A stretch of DNA of 44,883 nt, from contig SVPZ01000022.1 in the NCBI GenBank assembly GCA_015065605.1, positions 1-44,883 of the forward strand. The letters are read 5' to 3'. The stretch comes from Oscillospiraceae bacterium (GTDB lineage: Bacteria; Bacillota; Clostridia; Oscillospirales; Acutalibacteraceae). A program made the position numbers and the translations under genes. The notes under the pieces were generated by a model. It was not told the DNA's origin. It was given only the letters and a program-made list of their open reading frames with translations, and did not search any database. Within the stretch, counting starts at the first letter, position 1, and every line of letters starts with the position of its first letter. Shown here in pieces: positions 43,095-44,883 of the stretch.

Positions 43095-44363
43095 ATGTCT
43101 AATTTTGAGGATTTACTTCTCTGTAATCAATTGTCTGTTGAACGATTTGTGAAATTTAGGATTCCAAATGTTTCAGATGCTGAAGATATTCTGCAAGAGG
43201 TGTTTTTAACTGCATTTAAGAACTTTGGGCAACTTAAAACAGAAGCATCTTTCAAAGCGTGGATAATAGGTATTGCACGACATAAATGTAATGATTATTT
43301 TAGGGAAAAATCCAAAGATTTAGAAATACCTATAGAAGAATTAAACGAATTCAGGCTTTCGCAAACACGATTTGGATATGTTGAGAATAATACAGTCAGC
43401 GATGTATTGGAGGCACTCGGTGATAAAGATAAACAAATTCTTTATCTATCATATTGGAAAGAGTTGCCTCAAACTGAAATTGCCGCAAGGTTGGGCATTC
43501 CTATCGGAACTGTCAAAAGTCGCTTATATACTGCTAAACAAAATTTCAAAAGGATATATCCAACAAACACTTATATTAGAAAGGTTGATGATGTTATGAA
43601 TAAACTACCAGATAGATTACCTGATTATAAAATTACACCGTTATCAAAAACACCCTTTACTGTAAAATGTGAGGAACTTCAAGGTTTGAGTATTATACCA
43701 AAACTTGGAGAAAAAACAACTTGGGGATTGTATGATTTTGAAACAAAAAAATGTGATGAGTATTCTGAGGTTAGCGTAATATGCAAAGCGGAGGTTCACG
43801 GTATTGAAGGTGTTGAAATAACGAGCATTCAGCATGATATAAAAAACAATCGTGTAAATGAAAGAGCATTTGTTGCTCAATTGACAGATACACATTGTAG
43901 ATATTTATCGGAAACTCATCAAGAAAACGATGTGAAAAAGACCATAACATTTCTTGATGGTGAGATTTTTATGAACAATTGGGGTTTTGGTGAAGATAAT
44001 TGCGGAAACGAAACTGAATTAAAATCCAAATGTATCATAAACCGCATTGGAAATAACATTACCAAAACAGGCGATAATGAAATAATAGACATTGTAGGGT
44101 GTTTCAAAGTTGAAATAGGTAAAAAGAGTTTTGATACAGTATGTGTAATGGATTTGGGACATTTTAACAATGCGATTGCAATAGAACAGTATATTGATGA
44201 AAACGGAAGAACAATTCTTTGGCGCAGATTCAACCGTGATGATTGGGCAATAAAACGTTATAAAAAGAAATGGAGTGAACAACTCCCCAACAACGAACAA
44301 CTTATTATTAACGGAGAAACTTATGTTCATTGGTATGATTGCATAACGGACTATATTTTTTAA
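43095..44363 (+). CDS. ECF-type sigma-70 factor with large C-terminal domain
   Basis: A 422-residue protein. The first ~165 residues are an ECF sigma factor: region 2 (VSDAEDILQEVFLTAFKNF, then ASFKAWIIGIARHKCNDYFR) and region 4 (KDKQILYLSYWKELPQTEIAARLGIPIGTVKSRLYTAKQNFK) are clear. The remaining ~255 residues are an unnamed, beta-rich, soluble domain ending in RRFNRDDWA and a tyrosine/tryptophan-rich tail (YVHWYDCITDYIF). No anti-sigma gene follows, so the C-terminal domain may regulate activity itself, as in other ECF factors with extensions. RBS GGAGGTGA. Codon use is AT-rich compared with core genes, and it lies behind the tRNA-tail repeat, suggesting acquisition. Confidence 0.85.
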   Translation: MSNFEDLLLCNQLSVERFVKFRIPNVSDAEDILQEVFLTAFKNFGQLKTEASFKAWIIGIARHKCNDYFREKSKDLEIPIEELNEFRLSQTRFGYVENNTVSDVLEALGDKDKQILYLSYWKELPQTEIAARLGIPIGTVKSRLYTAKQNFKRIYPTNTYIRKVDDVMNKLPDRLPDYKITPLSKTPFTVKCEELQGLSIIPKLGEKTTWGLYDFETKKCDEYSEVSVICKAEVHGIEGVEITSIQHDIKNNRVNERAFVAQLTDTHCRYLSETHQENDVKKTITFLDGEIFMNNWGFGEDNCGNETELKSKCIINRIGNNITKTGDNEIIDIVGCFKVEIGKKSFDTVCVMDLGHFNNAIAIEQYIDENGRTILWRRFNRDDWAIKRYKKKWSEQLPNNEQLIINGETYVHWYDCITDYIF

Positions 44364-44382
44364 TTTCAAAAAATATAGTAAC

Positions 44383-44490
44383 GTACAGGGCAAGGCAGGA
44401 ATAACCGTCATACTTTTGGCGATTTTATTGCTTAAAAACAAAGTTTTTAACAGCATTTTCTTTAGTATGATTTTGGGTGTGTCGGTATGA
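44383..44490 (+). pseudogene. Possible 3' remnant of a membrane protein gene
   Basis: A 35-codon stretch ending in TGA reads GKAGITVILLAILLLKN then a short polar turn and SIFFSMILGVSV, two hydrophobic helices of the kind at the C-terminus of small permeases (AzlD-like is one guess). There is no start codon or RBS, and it begins just after the sigma gene in a different frame. It looks like the tail of a gene cut off by rearrangement. Confidence 0.3.
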
Positions 44491-44503
44491 TTTTTGTCAT
44501 ACC
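44484..44503. other. Small hairpin at the end of the remnant
   Basis: GGTATGA pairs with TCATACC around TTTTTG, overlapping the remnant's stop codon. Confidence 0.5.
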
Positions 44504-44504
44504 A

Positions 44505-44542
44505 TCAAAAAAAGAGTTATCTCGTAATTTCGGGATAACTCT
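44505..44542 (-). terminator. Intrinsic terminator oriented leftward
   Basis: AGAGTTATC (44513-44521) pairs with GATAACTCT (44534-44542). On the minus strand the stem is followed by an unbroken T-run, while the plus strand lacks one. It therefore fits leftward transcription from the right, though no leftward gene is visible there. The stretch 44543-44625 is AT-rich and holds nothing I can name. Confidence 0.5.
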
Positions 44543-44625
44543 ATTCTCAAATATAACTTGAAAATTACACTAAAAAATGTTATATTAAATTAAAGAAAAA
44601 GCTTGTTGTTATGCGGAATTTAGGG

Positions 44626-44745
44626 CTTGTGGAAATGACTTCCACAAGTTGAAAACGGTAGCCTCCACTTGTCAGGGGAGATAGATTTTTCAAAGCGCCC
44701 CTTGCCTTAAGGGGAGAGGGCCGCGCGTAAGCGTGGCGAGGGGAT
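44626..44745. repeat. Palindromic interspersed repeat, right-end copy
   Basis: Starts with a perfect 9-bp hairpin (CTTGTGGAA/TTCCACAAG, 44626-44648), then CCTCCACTTGTCAGGGGAG, a stem CCCCTTGCCTTAAGGGG (44698-44714), a second hairpin CCGCGCGTAAGCGTGG and GAGGGGAT. This is the same hairpin-hairpin-G-rich plan as at 371-450. It lies immediately before the DUF559 gene. Confidence 0.65.
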
Positions 44746-44754
44746 AAAAAGACG

Positions 44755-44883
44755 GTGGGATATAATACGGAACGAAAACACAATCCTAAACTAACGGATA
44801 ACGCAAAAACACTACGAAAAAATATGACCAAAGAAGAACGACATTTGTGGTACGATTTCTTGCGTACATATCCAATAAGATTT
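44755..44883 (+). CDS. DUF559 domain endonuclease-like protein, 5' part only
   Basis: The last 43 codons of the window read in frame to the edge. ERKHNPKLTDNAKTLRKNMT followed by KEERHLWYDFLRTYPIRF is the well-marked N-terminus of DUF559 proteins, small (about 110-130 residues) Vsr/PD-(D/E)XK-like putative endonucleases. The catalytic core lies beyond the window. The start is uncertain: GTG 44755 follows GAGGGG at 11 bases, where the RBS belongs to the palindromic repeat itself. DUF559 genes often occur as solitary, mobile-looking ORFs near repeats. Confidence 0.75.
   Translation, partial: MGYNTERKHNPKLTDNAKTLRKNMTKEERHLWYDFLRTYPIRF

Overview
The window looks like a chromosomal segment of an AT-rich, low-GC Gram-positive anaerobe of the class Clostridia, probably an Oscillospirales/Ruminococcaceae-type gut bacterium. 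Signs are GGAGG-type ribosome binding sites, TTG and GTG starts, TTGACA-N17-TATAAT promoters, TG-extended -10 boxes, CCA-encoded tRNAs, and families typical of Firmicutes (TmcAL, DUF1846, DUF5711, ECF vitamin transporter, ClpE-like unfoldase, GH130). The taxonomic call is inference from gene content; no rRNA is present.

Layout. 1-960 has no clear gene: it holds a leftward promoter with a LexA-type box, a 14-bp tandem repeat, a palindromic interspersed repeat and a ~307-bp element with 34-bp inverted ends. 971-12435 is an envelope and transport block: a MacB/FtsX-type ABC protein (leftward), two family-2 glycosyltransferases (rightward), then a leftward operon of an AraC regulator, an ABC exporter, a DUF1854 protein and a second ABC exporter. 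12633-13766 is tRNA-Leu, a 150-bp repeat, a four-helix-bundle protein and a GNAT acetyltransferase. 13997-16098 pairs a GH130 phosphorylase with a HAD phosphatase. 16222-20162 is a MarR regulator with a heterodimeric ABC exporter under a palindromic operator. 20206-23806 is a leftward DUF1846 protein plus an Old Yellow Enzyme-type Fe-S flavoenzyme. tmcAL (leftward) and ackA plus a galactokinase-like gene (rightward) diverge near 25.1 kb. 27755-31597 is a complete leftward potABCD polyamine importer. 31979-42522 is a long rightward housekeeping run: ruvC-ruvA-ruvB, an rRNA-type methyltransferase, ecfA1-ecfA2-ecfT, truA, DUF5711, cvpA and a ClpE-like ATPase. The right end has tRNA-Gly and tRNA-Arg, a second copy of the 150-bp repeat, an ECF sigma factor with a large C-terminal domain, a probable gene remnant, a palindromic repeat and the start of a DUF559 endonuclease-like gene.

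How it fits together. Eight ABC ATPase genes fall in about 36 kb, covering efflux (three systems), polyamine uptake and the shared ECF vitamin module. The most unusual structure is the same 150-bp sequence directly after the CCA ends of two different tRNA genes (139/150 identical, no gaps), each followed by small accessory-looking genes in the same orientation. I read this as a possible tRNA-tail insertion element or cargo site. The second most interesting unit is the AraC/ABC/DUF1854/ABC operon, whose two ABC subunits both carry a non-standard N-terminal domain and a four-cysteine zinc ribbon.
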